Assembly (NCBI GenBank): GCA_903892365.1
Contig: CAITIF010000883.1
Span: 1 to 9,446 of the forward strand
Length of the DNA stretch: 9,446 bases
Reading direction: 5' to 3'
DNA from: an uncultured Pirellula sp.
Lineage (GTDB): Bacteria; Planctomycetota; Planctomycetia; Pirellulales; Pirellulaceae
Shown here: positions 1 to 7,634 of the stretch, one piece after another
How the letters are laid out: each line of letters starts with the position of its first letter
How positions within the stretch are numbered: position 1 is the stretch's first letter
Program-made: the position numbers and the translations under genes
Notes under the pieces: generated by a model
Database searches by the model: none
What the model saw: the letters and a program-made list of their open reading frames with translations, nothing else
What the model was told of the DNA's origin: nothing

Positions 1-1044
1 GAGTTCCTGTTTCGTCCCATCGATCGTTTTTTTGATGGCACCCTTGGCAAGGGGGGCAAATCTCGAAACCAGTTAGGGGGCATCCGTTCTGCAGCAAAAT
101 TCCTAGCTTACCTGGGCTGTTCCTTGTTTCTTGCCCACACCTTCCTAAGCTATTTCGTTGGAACCGACCGATTAGCTCAATGGATGCAATCGTCGCCAAC
201 TCAACACCCTGTCGCCTTTTTGGTCATGGGTGGAGCGACTATCGGGTTGTTATTCAATTTCATGTATTTTCGAGAGCAATTCTGCATGATTGCTTGTCCC
301 TACGGACGCTTCCAGTCGGTCATGTTGGACCGCAAATCCATTATCGTCACCTACGATATCCAACGCGGCGAACCTCGAAAGCGCGGCAAGCGAGACAACC
401 AACTCACGCTAGATACGCTTGGGGTGAAAACAGGAGACTGTATTGAATGTGGGCGGTGTACAGCCGTTTGTCCGACGGGCATCGACATTCGCGATGGCCT
501 TCAGCTTGAATGTATTCATTGCACTCAGTGCATCGACGCTTGCGATGATATCATGGTCAAAATTGGAAAACCCACGGGGTTGATTCGCTACTCGAGCCAA
601 GATGCCATGGCGGGCATCCCCTCCAAAACCATCCGAGCGAGGACGCTGATTTATCCGACGATTATCGGTATCGCTTTCGTGTTGTTCTTGTTCGTGTTGT
701 CGTACAAATTTGCCTTCGACGCCCGCGTTGTGCGAATGCCAGGTGCGCCGTTTACGGTCTTCCAAGATCAACACGTGCAAAACAATTTCCGCATTCGTTT
801 GGTGAACCGAAGTCAAACCCCACAACAGTATTCCATCAAAACCAAGGATGAAGCGGTTGTCGCTCGTTGGAGCAATGAAGCACCGCTCACGCTAAAACCA
901 GGCGAATCGGTGTTGGTTCCTGTCGATGTTCAGTTCCCGCTTCAAGTCACCAAGGGCTCAGGTCTTTATGACACGCGAATCGAAATCGCTGATTCGGCAG
1001 GAGCCGCTCGCGATATCCAAGTTCGATTGCTAGGCCCCCAGTAA
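1..1044 (+). CDS. ccoG: CcoG/FixG/RdxA-type membrane ferredoxin, cbb3 oxidase assembly (5'-truncated)
   Basis: The reading frame is open from the first base, so the N-terminus lies outside the window; a TTG at 124 is internal, not the start. About 347 codons remain. Two CXXCXXCXXXC clusters are visible, with Cys at window codons 147/150/153/157 and 171/174/177/181, which fits two [4Fe-4S] clusters. The CPYGRFQSVMLD motif near codon 99 is typical of the family. Hydrophobic segments lie near codons 32-54, 70-90 and 212-237. The remainder is the periplasmic Ig-like FixG C-terminal domain, which ends in the usual Gly-Pro. Family knowledge: CcoG is an inner-membrane protein shown in Rhodobacter to reduce Cu(II) to Cu(I), feeding copper to the CuB site of cbb3 oxidase. 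It is followed after 16 bases by ccoH. Identification is firm; only the missing start limits it. Confidence 0.95.
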   Translation, partial: EFLFRPIDRFFDGTLGKGGKSRNQLGGIRSAAKFLAYLGCSLFLAHTFLSYFVGTDRLAQWMQSSPTQHPVAFLVMGGATIGLLFNFMYFREQFCMIACPYGRFQSVMLDRKSIIVTYDIQRGEPRKRGKRDNQLTLDTLGVKTGDCIECGRCTAVCPTGIDIRDGLQLECIHCTQCIDACDDIMVKIGKPTGLIRYSSQDAMAGIPSKTIRARTLIYPTIIGIAFVLFLFVLSYKFAFDARVVRMPGAPFTVFQDQHVQNNFRIRLVNRSQTPQQYSIKTKDEAVVARWSNEAPLTLKPGESVLVPVDVQFPLQVTKGSGLYDTRIEIADSAGAARDIQVRLLGPQ

Positions 1045-1060
1045 TGATCAAAGTACACCC

Positions 1061-1570
1061 ATGAACGCGACGAATACCGTAAAACAAGAACGCAAATCCA
1101 GACGCTTTTGGGTGCTGTTGATCGTTGGTTTTTTCTCTCTCGATATCGCAATTGCTGCCATCGCTATTTCGATGGCGGCGGGGGACCCATCTTTTCGCTC
1201 CATCCCTGGATTTGGCGAGCGAGCAGTGGCGTGGGATCAACGCCAATCGTTGAAGGAAGCTTGGAACAAACAAGGTTGGGCGATCGAAATCGCTCGCGTT
1301 CAGCCAAGCATGGATGCGGTCGAGATCGTTCTGAAAGACGCTGCCGGAACACCCGTCTCAGGCTGCACAGGATCGGTCACCATGTTTCACTACACCCGCG
1401 TTGCCACGCAATGGAAAGCACCTCTTGAGGAAACTCAACCTGGTCTTTATCTAGCCAAAGTTGACGTTTCCAAGCCAGGCATGTGGAATCTAGAGATCGA
1501 CATGTTAACGGCCGATCAAGAAAAGTGCTGGTTCGAAAAGTCGTTCGATTGGCAGGGAGATTCCGAGTGA
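1061..1570 (+). CDS. ccoH: CcoH/FixH-type cbb3 oxidase assembly protein
   Basis: A 169-residue protein with a short basic N-terminus, one membrane helix at about residues 16-40, and an extracytoplasmic beta-rich domain. The Pro-Gly...Ala-Trp-Asp segment after the helix and the PGLYLAKV...PGMWNLEI pattern near residues 127-147 are what FixH proteins show. FixH/CcoH is a single-span protein needed for stability of the cbb3 oxidase and works beside the CcoI copper pump. The ATG at 1061 lies 17 bases after the ccoG stop and has no evident Shine-Dalgarno, so it is probably translated by read-on from ccoG. Two Cys (C102, C146) sit in the extracytoplasmic domain; they could form a disulfide or touch copper, which is speculation. 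The stop overlaps the next gene's GTG start (GTGA). Confidence 0.88.
   Translation: MNATNTVKQERKSRRFWVLLIVGFFSLDIAIAAIAISMAAGDPSFRSIPGFGERAVAWDQRQSLKEAWNKQGWAIEIARVQPSMDAVEIVLKDAAGTPVSGCTGSVTMFHYTRVATQWKAPLEETQPGLYLAKVDVSKPGMWNLEIDMLTADQEKCWFEKSFDWQGDSE
1555..1560 (+). promoter_or_regulatory. Ribosome binding site that fixes a GTG start
   Basis: GGGAGA ends six bases before the GTG at 1567. It supports starting the next protein there rather than at the in-frame ATG at 1483, which lies deep inside ccoH and would add 28 charged residues in front of the first membrane helix. Confidence 0.65.
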
Positions 1571-2466
1571 ACGCATTGGAGCTGCTAGCCGCTACAGTTT
1601 TCTCATCGCTGGTCGGATCTTTGCATTGTGTCGGCATGTGCAGTCCTTTTGCCATGTTGGCGATGGGCCAAACCAGTGATGAGCGCTCTGCCCTACAAAG
1701 GGCGGTTCGTCTGTCCGCTTATCACTTGGGGCGATTGGCAACCTATCTTTTGATGGGAATGCTGGTTGCCGCATTCACCTTCACCTTTCAGTTAGCGGTC
1801 GGCGATTTCGCTCGATCGCATTGGATCGGATGGTGGGTTGGAATGATCCTGATTGTGTTGGGAATGGTACGATTGTTCGAATCGATTGGCAACGCCACGA
1901 AACCGGTGACCCATTCCGCTTGGGTGTTGAATTGGACGCGATCGATCGTGGCGCTCCGTAAAAGGTATGCTTCAGGACCTGCTTGGCTTTCATCCTTCTT
2001 GTGGGGATTCTCAAGTACGTTCTTGCCATGCGGCTGGCTATACCTATTTGTTTTAGCCTCCGCAGCAGCTCCTTCACCGACGATGACTGTTGCCATGATG
2101 GTCGCCTTTTGGGTGGGGACTTTGCCGCTGCTGACCGCCGCAGCTTGGAGCTGGAGCATGGTGGGACCTCGATGGCGTTTTCTGATTCAGCCACTTGCCG
2201 CGATATGCATTATAACCTTTGGCGTTTACACTTTGATGCACCGAAGTCAGGTCGACCTTAGCAGCATCACAGCAACACCCAGCAAGCCTTCGATCCAGCA
2301 GATTCGAGATGCGATGAATGCGGGGCTTCCGTGCTGCGTGGGAACCCCGTCACGAGGTTCACTGATACCGAGTGCACCAAGTGTTGTACCTGTTGCTGCT
2401 GGGGCTGGTTCTGACCCCTACGGGACTGTCGGGTACCTGGGAGGCAATGATGCAGGAAACCCTTGA
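1567..2466 (+). CDS. SafE/DsbD_2-like membrane protein of the cbb3 locus (probable copper or thiol transport/assembly)
   Basis: With the GTG start at 1567 the protein has 299 residues. Its start overlaps the ccoH stop by four bases (GTGA), which implies coupled translation. About six membrane helices fill residues 1-225. The first carries GSLHCVGMC (H20, C21, C25); a later one carries LPCG (C155). These are the signature Cys sites of the small membrane family annotated as 'sulfite exporter TauE/SafE' or DsbD_2 (related to DsbD/CcdA), which commonly sits next to ccoI. A role in copper handling or thiol transfer for cbb3 assembly is inferred; sulfite export is unlikely in this context. Beyond about residue 226 there is a 74-residue low-complexity tail, rich in Pro, Ser, Gly and Ala, with a Cys pair (C256, C257). 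The tail overlaps ccoI, and its reading frame is open to question (see findings). Confidence 0.8.
   Translation: MNALELLAATVFSSLVGSLHCVGMCSPFAMLAMGQTSDERSALQRAVRLSAYHLGRLATYLLMGMLVAAFTFTFQLAVGDFARSHWIGWWVGMILIVLGMVRLFESIGNATKPVTHSAWVLNWTRSIVALRKRYASGPAWLSSFLWGFSSTFLPCGWLYLFVLASAAAPSPTMTVAMMVAFWVGTLPLLTAAAWSWSMVGPRWRFLIQPLAAICIITFGVYTLMHRSQVDLSSITATPSKPSIQQIRDAMNAGLPCCVGTPSRGSLIPSAPSVVPVAAGAGSDPYGTVGYLGGNDAGNP
2439..2444 (+). promoter_or_regulatory. Ribosome binding site for ccoI
   Basis: GGGAGG ends five bases before the ATG at 2450 (two before the ATG at 2447). It favours 2450 as the ccoI start over the in-frame GTG at 2372, which would add a hydrophobic leader before a domain expected to be cytoplasmic. 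Confidence 0.7.
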
Positions 2467-4963
2467 TCACGAGAACGTAGCCAAGCTGGGACTTCGTCCT
2501 TGTGCGCATTGTGGGCAGCCTACCTTTGCAGCCGACAAGGAGTCTCGCGTATTCTGTTGCAATGGATGCATGGGCGCCTATGCCATGATTCATGAACTTG
2601 GGTTGGAGGACTTTTATGCGCTGCGAAGGGACGCGAAGCCATCTCTTTCGGTCGCCAGAAACGACCGCATAGCGATCTTGAACAATTTGGAAGCGGCTGG
2701 AGTAGCCGTCCATCGTTTTCCGGATGGCTTGTGTTCAGTGCGACTTGCAATCGACGGAGTTCATTGCGGCGCCTGCACTTGGCTGATCGAACGAGTTCAA
2801 CCTACCATTCACGGGCTCAAGAGTGCCCAGGTAAGAATGAGCGATTCGACCATCGAACTCATTTACGACCCCAGCCAAACAAACCCTGCGTCTGTTTCAC
2901 ATCGCTTGTCCCGAATCGGTTATGCGCTTTCGCCTTGGATCGCGAACGAAGAGGATGAGCGAGGTTTTTTAGAGAAACAGCGGTGGCATTGGACAGGGAT
3001 CGCGACCGCTGCGTTTCTTGCTGCCAACGCGATGTGGATTGGGGTCGCACTGTATGCCGGTGAGTCCACGGGCATGACTTCCAACCAAGCAACTTTTCTT
3101 CGTTGGATCGGGACATCGTTAGCGATCCTGGCAACGATTTTTCCCGGGCGCATTTTTTTCCAAACCGCATGGCAATCGATTCGAACTCGAACGCCTCACG
3201 TGGATGTCCCCATAGCTTTATCCTTATTGATGGGGGCCGTAGGGTCATTGGTTGGTACCATTTCTGGGCAGGGACACGTTTATTTTGATTCCCTTGCCTC
3301 GTTAATCCTGCTGCTGCGGGTTGGACGTTTTATCCAATTTCGGGCAACGTATCAGTCCAGTTTATCCGTTGCAAAGCTTCTGCGATTGAAATCCGTGGTC
3401 GCGAACCGCATCGAGTCCGACGGCGCGTGGACGACCCTTCCATCCAGTCGGCTAAAAGTAGGTGATCGAATCTATGTTCAACCAGGGGAGCCGATTCCCG
3501 CTGATGGTTTGGTCCTTGGTTTCGTGGACGATGACCAAACACAACTGAGCTCCATCGACATGTCCTCGCTCAATGGTGAAAGCAAGCCGATGCCAGTCCG
3601 AGCCGGAGATGTCGTGCTCAACGGAACGACCAATCTCAGCAGCCCACTTACGGTGCAGGTAACTGCCGTCGGTGATTCAACTCGCATGGGTAGATTGATG
3701 GAATTGGTTAGGGAAGCAACGACCCATCGCACCCCATGGATTATGGCTGCAGATCGAGTTGGGCAATGGTTTGTCGTGGTTGTAATAGGCCTTGCTGTTT
3801 GCACTTGGCTCTTTTGGTTTTTCGTAGCCGGAAGCAATACGGCAACTCAGCACACGATGGCACTGCTGACGATCGCGTGCCCTTGTGCGCTTGCGTTGGC
3901 CGCACCCTTGGTTCTGACGGTATCGCTGGGTCGCGCGGCCAAGAAACAGATTTGGATTCGGGATGGGAACTGTCTGGAGAAACTTGCAACCCCCGGCAAA
4001 ATGTGGCTCGACAAAACGGGGACCTTAACGCACGGTCGCATGACAGTACTAGAGTGGCATGGTGACAGCGAAAACTTGGCTCATGCTGCGCGATTGGAAA
4101 GTGTCTTGCGACATCCAGTGGCATTAGCGATCGTTGACTTTGCCACGCGTCAGAACGAAGCAAATCCAACCGGGCTCCCAGCGGATACGGCAGCAGAACC
4201 CAAGGTAGTTGATGTGCATGTAGCCATGGGACGAGGAATACGTGGCACCATTGCTGGGCATACCCTGTGCATTGGCTCGCAGCGATGGATGCTAGAAAAC
4301 GGTATCGAGGTTGCTGGACCATGGAGCGGCTTGGAATCCGGGATACATTCACGCGGACGAAACAGTGTCTGGCTGGCAGTCGATCATTCGGTGGTTGGCA
4401 TGTTCGGACTTGGCGATCCCCTTCGGGAAGACACCGTCTCCACATTGCTTTCGATTGCCAAGCGAGGATGGAAACTAGCCATCCTGTCTGGTGATCGTCA
4501 GGAAATGGTAGATCGCATGGCCAAAGCGCTTCAATCGGAAGGAGTTCTTTTAGAAACCGCTCTAGGGGAGCAAACGCCTGAACAAAAAATGAAAGCCATT
4601 GCCGATTGCAAGGAGAAGACCACGGGTCCATGTGTCATGGTGGGAGATGGCGTGAACGACGCGGCCGCACTGGCAGTCGCCGATGTTGGAATTGCCATCC
4701 GAGGAGGCAGTGAGCAGTCGCTGCATGCGGCCCCCATTTATCTTGCGAACCAAAGATTATCGTCGGTTGTCGGCCTCTTAGATACATCGAAAAGCGTAGT
4801 TGTCGGCATCAAACGCTGCTTCATAGCTTCCTTGATTTACAATTCCATCACCATCACTTTGGCAATCACTGGCCTGATACACCCACTGATTGCGGCAATA
4901 CTGATGCCCATCAGCGGTCTCACTGTATTGGCGATGGCCATGATGGTACGCAGCAAGTATTGA
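2450..4963 (+). CDS. ccoI: CcoI/FixI copper-translocating P1B-type ATPase
   Basis: Starting at ATG 2450, the protein has 837 residues, normal for CcoI. In order: an N-terminal Cys-rich domain typical of FixI/CcoI (C18xxC21, C36 C37 xx C40); an HMA domain with GVHCGACTW (C106, C109); membrane helices; the actuator loop with NGES at 375-378, where TGES is usual; the copper-site CPC (C477-P-C479); the phosphorylation site DKTGTLT (D521); the nucleotide-domain HP pair (H555-P556); and the hinge GDGVND (D733-D737). CcoI hydrolyses ATP to move Cu(I) out of the cytoplasm for loading the CuB centre of CcoN; it is not mainly a detoxification pump. It overlaps the preceding gene by 17 bases and is followed by ccoS after 42 bases. 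The T-to-N change in the actuator motif is conservative and all catalytic residues are present, so it should be active. Confidence 0.96.
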   Translation: MQETLDHENVAKLGLRPCAHCGQPTFAADKESRVFCCNGCMGAYAMIHELGLEDFYALRRDAKPSLSVARNDRIAILNNLEAAGVAVHRFPDGLCSVRLAIDGVHCGACTWLIERVQPTIHGLKSAQVRMSDSTIELIYDPSQTNPASVSHRLSRIGYALSPWIANEEDERGFLEKQRWHWTGIATAAFLAANAMWIGVALYAGESTGMTSNQATFLRWIGTSLAILATIFPGRIFFQTAWQSIRTRTPHVDVPIALSLLMGAVGSLVGTISGQGHVYFDSLASLILLLRVGRFIQFRATYQSSLSVAKLLRLKSVVANRIESDGAWTTLPSSRLKVGDRIYVQPGEPIPADGLVLGFVDDDQTQLSSIDMSSLNGESKPMPVRAGDVVLNGTTNLSSPLTVQVTAVGDSTRMGRLMELVREATTHRTPWIMAADRVGQWFVVVVIGLAVCTWLFWFFVAGSNTATQHTMALLTIACPCALALAAPLVLTVSLGRAAKKQIWIRDGNCLEKLATPGKMWLDKTGTLTHGRMTVLEWHGDSENLAHAARLESVLRHPVALAIVDFATRQNEANPTGLPADTAAEPKVVDVHVAMGRGIRGTIAGHTLCIGSQRWMLENGIEVAGPWSGLESGIHSRGRNSVWLAVDHSVVGMFGLGDPLREDTVSTLLSIAKRGWKLAILSGDRQEMVDRMAKALQSEGVLLETALGEQTPEQKMKAIADCKEKTTGPCVMVGDGVNDAAALAVADVGIAIRGGSEQSLHAAPIYLANQRLSSVVGLLDTSKSVVVGIKRCFIASLIYNSITITLAITGLIHPLIAAILMPISGLTVLAMAMMVRSKY

Positions 4964-5005
4964 AAAACATCAACATTCACTTTCCCTCAAGAAACTTGCC
5001 ACACT

Positions 5006-5152
5006 ATGAGTGTACTTTACGTTGCCTTGCCAGTCGCGCTGTTTCTTGGTGGATCGGCGCTTGTCGCTTGCTTGCTATGCATTCGAAATGGTCAATACGA
5101 CGACCTGGAAAGTCCAGCGATGCGAATACTGAATGATGAGGTCAAAAAGTGA
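5006..5152 (+). CDS. ccoS: CcoS, small cbb3 oxidase maturation protein
   Basis: A 48-residue protein. It begins MSVLYVALPVALFLGG, has one membrane helix to about residue 26, and then the hallmark GQYDDLESPAMRIL segment seen at the end of CcoS proteins. CcoS is a small membrane protein required for cofactor (heme b and copper) insertion into CcoN. The ATG at 5006 has no strong Shine-Dalgarno. The stop TGA shares three bases with the GTG start of the next gene (GTGA). Its place after ccoI completes the usual G-H-I-S order, here with a SafE-like gene inserted. Confidence 0.95.
   Translation: MSVLYVALPVALFLGGSALVACLLCIRNGQYDDLESPAMRILNDEVKK
5138..5141 (+). promoter_or_regulatory. Ribosome binding site within ccoS for the following heme protein
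   Basis: GAGG, with seven bases to the GTG at 5149, lies in the last codons of ccoS. It supports a GTG start coupled to ccoS termination. Confidence 0.6.
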
Positions 5153-6495
5153 CCGCACCATTCTCTCACGCACTTGGTCTCTTGGCCCGCACAGTTGCTT
5201 GTGTGCTGTGGTTCGCAGGCTGGGTGAATACGGCGCGTTCCGAGGACGAATTTGAGAATGCACCAATCTCTTATTACGATTCCCAGTCCTATGACCCTGT
5301 TGCCAAGTTGCTTCAGCAGATGAACTCGGGCGAAACGGTGTTGCTTGCCAATTCCAAAGGAGATTTTCTTCCGTCGGTTTTGAAAGCGTTAGACATCCCC
5401 GTCTCGTCGCAATGCTTGGTCTTTTCCAAAACCAGCCTACAACTTTCGCATATTGGTCCAAGCACTCCGCGAGCAATCTACTTCAATGATTCGGTTTACT
5501 TGGGAGTTGTCCAGGGCAGCAACGTCGTGGAACTAACAGCCATCGATTCTCAGTTGGGATGCGTGTTTTACACTTTGGAACGCGAGCGAGAAACGTTCCA
5601 AATCATTCGCGACCGAGGCCAATGCTTGTCGTGTCATGCGACTTCGCGTACGGAACGGGTGCCAGGCGTTTTAGTGCGTTCCATTTACTCGGACAAATCA
5701 GGTCGGCCTCGTTCGGGCTCAACATCGTACGTGACGGATTACCGAAGTCCGTTTCAACAACGCTGGGGTGGCTGGTATGTCACGGGGACACACGGCAATA
5801 TGACGCATTTGGGCAATGCATTTGCCCTCGATCGCCAAGACCCGCAAAAAGTGGATACAGAATTCAGTCTCAATTCGGAAAAGCTCCCCGCAAATGTTCA
5901 AAGTGATTCTTACTTGCAAGGGTCCAGCGACATCGTCGCCTTGATGGTTCTGGAGCATCAGACTCGATTGCATAATCTGATCACTCGGGCCAATTACGAA
6001 ACTCGCCAAGCCATCTACCTAGATCAAGCCATGAACGAGGCGCTTGGCCGCGATAAGACTTTTCGCACGGAGTCCACAGGACGTCGCATCGCGAGCGTCG
6101 GCGAGGCGCTGGTAGCAGGTTTGCTGTTTGCAGACGAGTTTGCTTTAGAATCCGAAGTGAAAGGCACTTCTACCTTCACCCAGGATTTTAGCCAGCGCGG
6201 ACCGATTGACTCCCATGGTCGCTCGTTTTACCAGTTCGATCTGAAGAAGCGACTGATGCGATACCCTTGCAGCTACTTGATTCTGTCGTCGCATTTCGAT
6301 GGATTGCCAGAAGCGGTCATGACCTACATTCAAAACCGAATGCACGGGATTTTGACGGCGAACGGCGAGCTCCCAAAAGGGGTCCGAATCGAACCGGATG
6401 AACGAACGATCATTCGTGAAATGCTGGGCGAACTGAAGCCCGGTTGGTTATTACCCCTCGATCACAAGAATCACCATGTTGAACCAAGAAAATGA
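5149..6495 (+). CDS. Exported single-CXXCH heme protein of unknown function
   Basis: A 448-residue protein beginning at a GTG that overlaps the ccoS stop by four bases. Residues 8-30 form a hydrophobic export signal with likely cleavage around residues 29-31. There is one c-type heme attachment motif, CLSCH (C159, C162, H163). Around it are features I take to be conserved: QCLVFSKTSLQ (C89) followed by TPRAIYFND (107-114); LGCVFYTL (C138) just before the heme; and RWGGWYVTGTHG (205-216) followed by MTHLGN (218-223), where H215, M218 or H220 could be the distal ligand. The region from about 255 to the end is helical and charged, with no further Cys motif except C373. This resembles conserved proteins usually annotated only as 'hypothetical' or 'cytochrome c domain'; it is not a standard small cytochrome c, a CcoP or a CcoO. 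The domain around the single heme is far larger than electron carriage needs, so an enzymatic or sensory role is possible. It overlaps the kinase gene by 20 bases. Confidence 0.8.
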   Translation: MTAPFSHALGLLARTVACVLWFAGWVNTARSEDEFENAPISYYDSQSYDPVAKLLQQMNSGETVLLANSKGDFLPSVLKALDIPVSSQCLVFSKTSLQLSHIGPSTPRAIYFNDSVYLGVVQGSNVVELTAIDSQLGCVFYTLERERETFQIIRDRGQCLSCHATSRTERVPGVLVRSIYSDKSGRPRSGSTSYVTDYRSPFQQRWGGWYVTGTHGNMTHLGNAFALDRQDPQKVDTEFSLNSEKLPANVQSDSYLQGSSDIVALMVLEHQTRLHNLITRANYETRQAIYLDQAMNEALGRDKTFRTESTGRRIASVGEALVAGLLFADEFALESEVKGTSTFTQDFSQRGPIDSHGRSFYQFDLKKRLMRYPCSYLILSSHFDGLPEAVMTYIQNRMHGILTANGELPKGVRIEPDERTIIREMLGELKPGWLLPLDHKNHHVEPRK

Positions 6496-7618
6496 GTTTG
6501 ACGAGCATTCGCAAGGACTTCAAGATTCAGCCATTCTGGCCGCGATCTTGGACACCGCTGTCGATGCCATTGTGACCATCAACTCCCTAGGGGTGGTGCT
6601 GCATGTGAATCATGCATTTCAGAAAATGTTCGGCTTTCTTCCCGCGGAGGTGATCGGCCAAAACGTTTCGATGCTGATGCCAGAGCCAGATCGATCCGCA
6701 CACGATGGTTACCTTCATCGATACCATGCCACGCGAGAGGCAAGCATTATCGGGATCGGTCGCCAAGTGATGGGCAAACGTAAAAACGGTTCGATGATTC
6801 CTGTGGATCTTGCGGTTAGCGAAGTCAGGATCGGAGCCCAAGTTCTATACACGGGCATTCTTCGCGACATGACGGAACGTCGGCAAGTCGAAGATGACTT
6901 ACGCCAAGCCCAGATGCAGCTGATTCAGAGCGAGCGACTAGCCGCGATTGGCCAAATGATGACTGGCATAGCTCACGAAAGCCGAAACGCATTGCAAAGA
7001 TCCCGAGCTTGCTTGGACATGTTAGACCTGGATTTAGAATCGGCTCCTGAACAACAAGATTTGGTGCGACGCTCGCGAGCAGCACTGGTAGAACTACAGA
7101 CTCTCCACGAAGAAGTTCGAAGCTACGCGGCGCCCATTCAGCTGGATCGGTCGTATCAAAGCATCTACAAATTGTGCTTAGAAGCCTGGAACCACTTAGA
7201 GCCTAGTTGGCGAGAAACGAACGTCAAAATCGCCATGCATTTTGAGTCGGTCGCCGAAGTCTTTTGCGATCCCAATCGACTGGTTCAAGTGTTAAGAAAC
7301 ATCTTCGAAAACGCGCTCGCCGTGGCACCCAATGACAGCCAAATTGTGGTGGCTACGAGACAGGTACAAAGAACGTCAGGGTTGTATGTTCAAGTGAATG
7401 TCACCGACCAAGGTCCAGGGTTTAATGAAGAACAATGCACTCACATCTTTGACCCGTTTTACACGACAAAGACCAAAGGAACAGGCTTGGGAATGGCCAT
7501 ATGCCAACGCATCATCACTGCCCACCACGGCACGATTGCGGTTGGAAATTCAGACAGAAGTGACTTGGTTCCGACCGGTGCTACGATTTCGATTGAACTT
7601 CCCAGCAAAACTGCCTAA
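6476..7618 (+). CDS. Soluble FixL-like heme-PAS oxygen-sensing histidine kinase
   Basis: 380 residues with no membrane segment. Residues 17-135 form a PAS domain very close in pattern to the oxygen-sensing PAS of Bradyrhizobium FixL: GQNVSMLMPEPDRS then HDGYLHRY, then IIGIGR. By that alignment the heme-ligating His200 is H76, Arg206 is R82, Ile215 is I91 and Arg220 (which contacts bound oxygen and a propionate) is R96; FixL His214 is S90 here. A short coiled linker (about 135-155) leads to the phosphoacceptor segment GIAHESRNALQ (H167), then the ATP-binding domain with N box (RNIFENA, N269), DQGPGF (291-296), FDPFYTTK and GTGLGM. The family autophosphorylates and passes phosphate to FixJ-type regulators when oxygen is low. 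It ends the operon; no response regulator is adjacent. The ATG lies 20 bases inside the previous gene and has no clear Shine-Dalgarno. FixL-like oxygen sensing is a strong inference from the retained heme-pocket residues; it is not proven. Confidence 0.88.
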   Translation: MLNQENEFDEHSQGLQDSAILAAILDTAVDAIVTINSLGVVLHVNHAFQKMFGFLPAEVIGQNVSMLMPEPDRSAHDGYLHRYHATREASIIGIGRQVMGKRKNGSMIPVDLAVSEVRIGAQVLYTGILRDMTERRQVEDDLRQAQMQLIQSERLAAIGQMMTGIAHESRNALQRSRACLDMLDLDLESAPEQQDLVRRSRAALVELQTLHEEVRSYAAPIQLDRSYQSIYKLCLEAWNHLEPSWRETNVKIAMHFESVAEVFCDPNRLVQVLRNIFENALAVAPNDSQIVVATRQVQRTSGLYVQVNVTDQGPGFNEEQCTHIFDPFYTTKTKGTGLGMAICQRIITAHHGTIAVGNSDRSDLVPTGATISIELPSKTA

Positions 7619-7634
7619 GCGGGCACCGTTTCCC

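Noticed and set aside
1483..1566. N-terminal extension of the SafE-like protein from an in-frame ATG at 1483
   Set aside because: It lies entirely inside ccoH, encodes a highly basic string, and a well-placed ribosome site supports GTG 1567.
2372..2449. Longer ccoI N-terminus from a GTG at 2372, with a hydrophobic signal-like leader
   Set aside because: The N-terminal metal domains should be cytoplasmic, GGGAGG sits correctly before ATG 2450, and the leader comes from a repetitive CTG/TTG stretch overlapping the previous gene by 95 bases.
3741..4631. 296-residue minus-strand open frame opposite ccoI
   Set aside because: It lies fully inside the well-supported ccoI gene, its product is rich in Arg, Pro, Ser and Cys with no recognisable domain, and it is explained as an antisense shadow.
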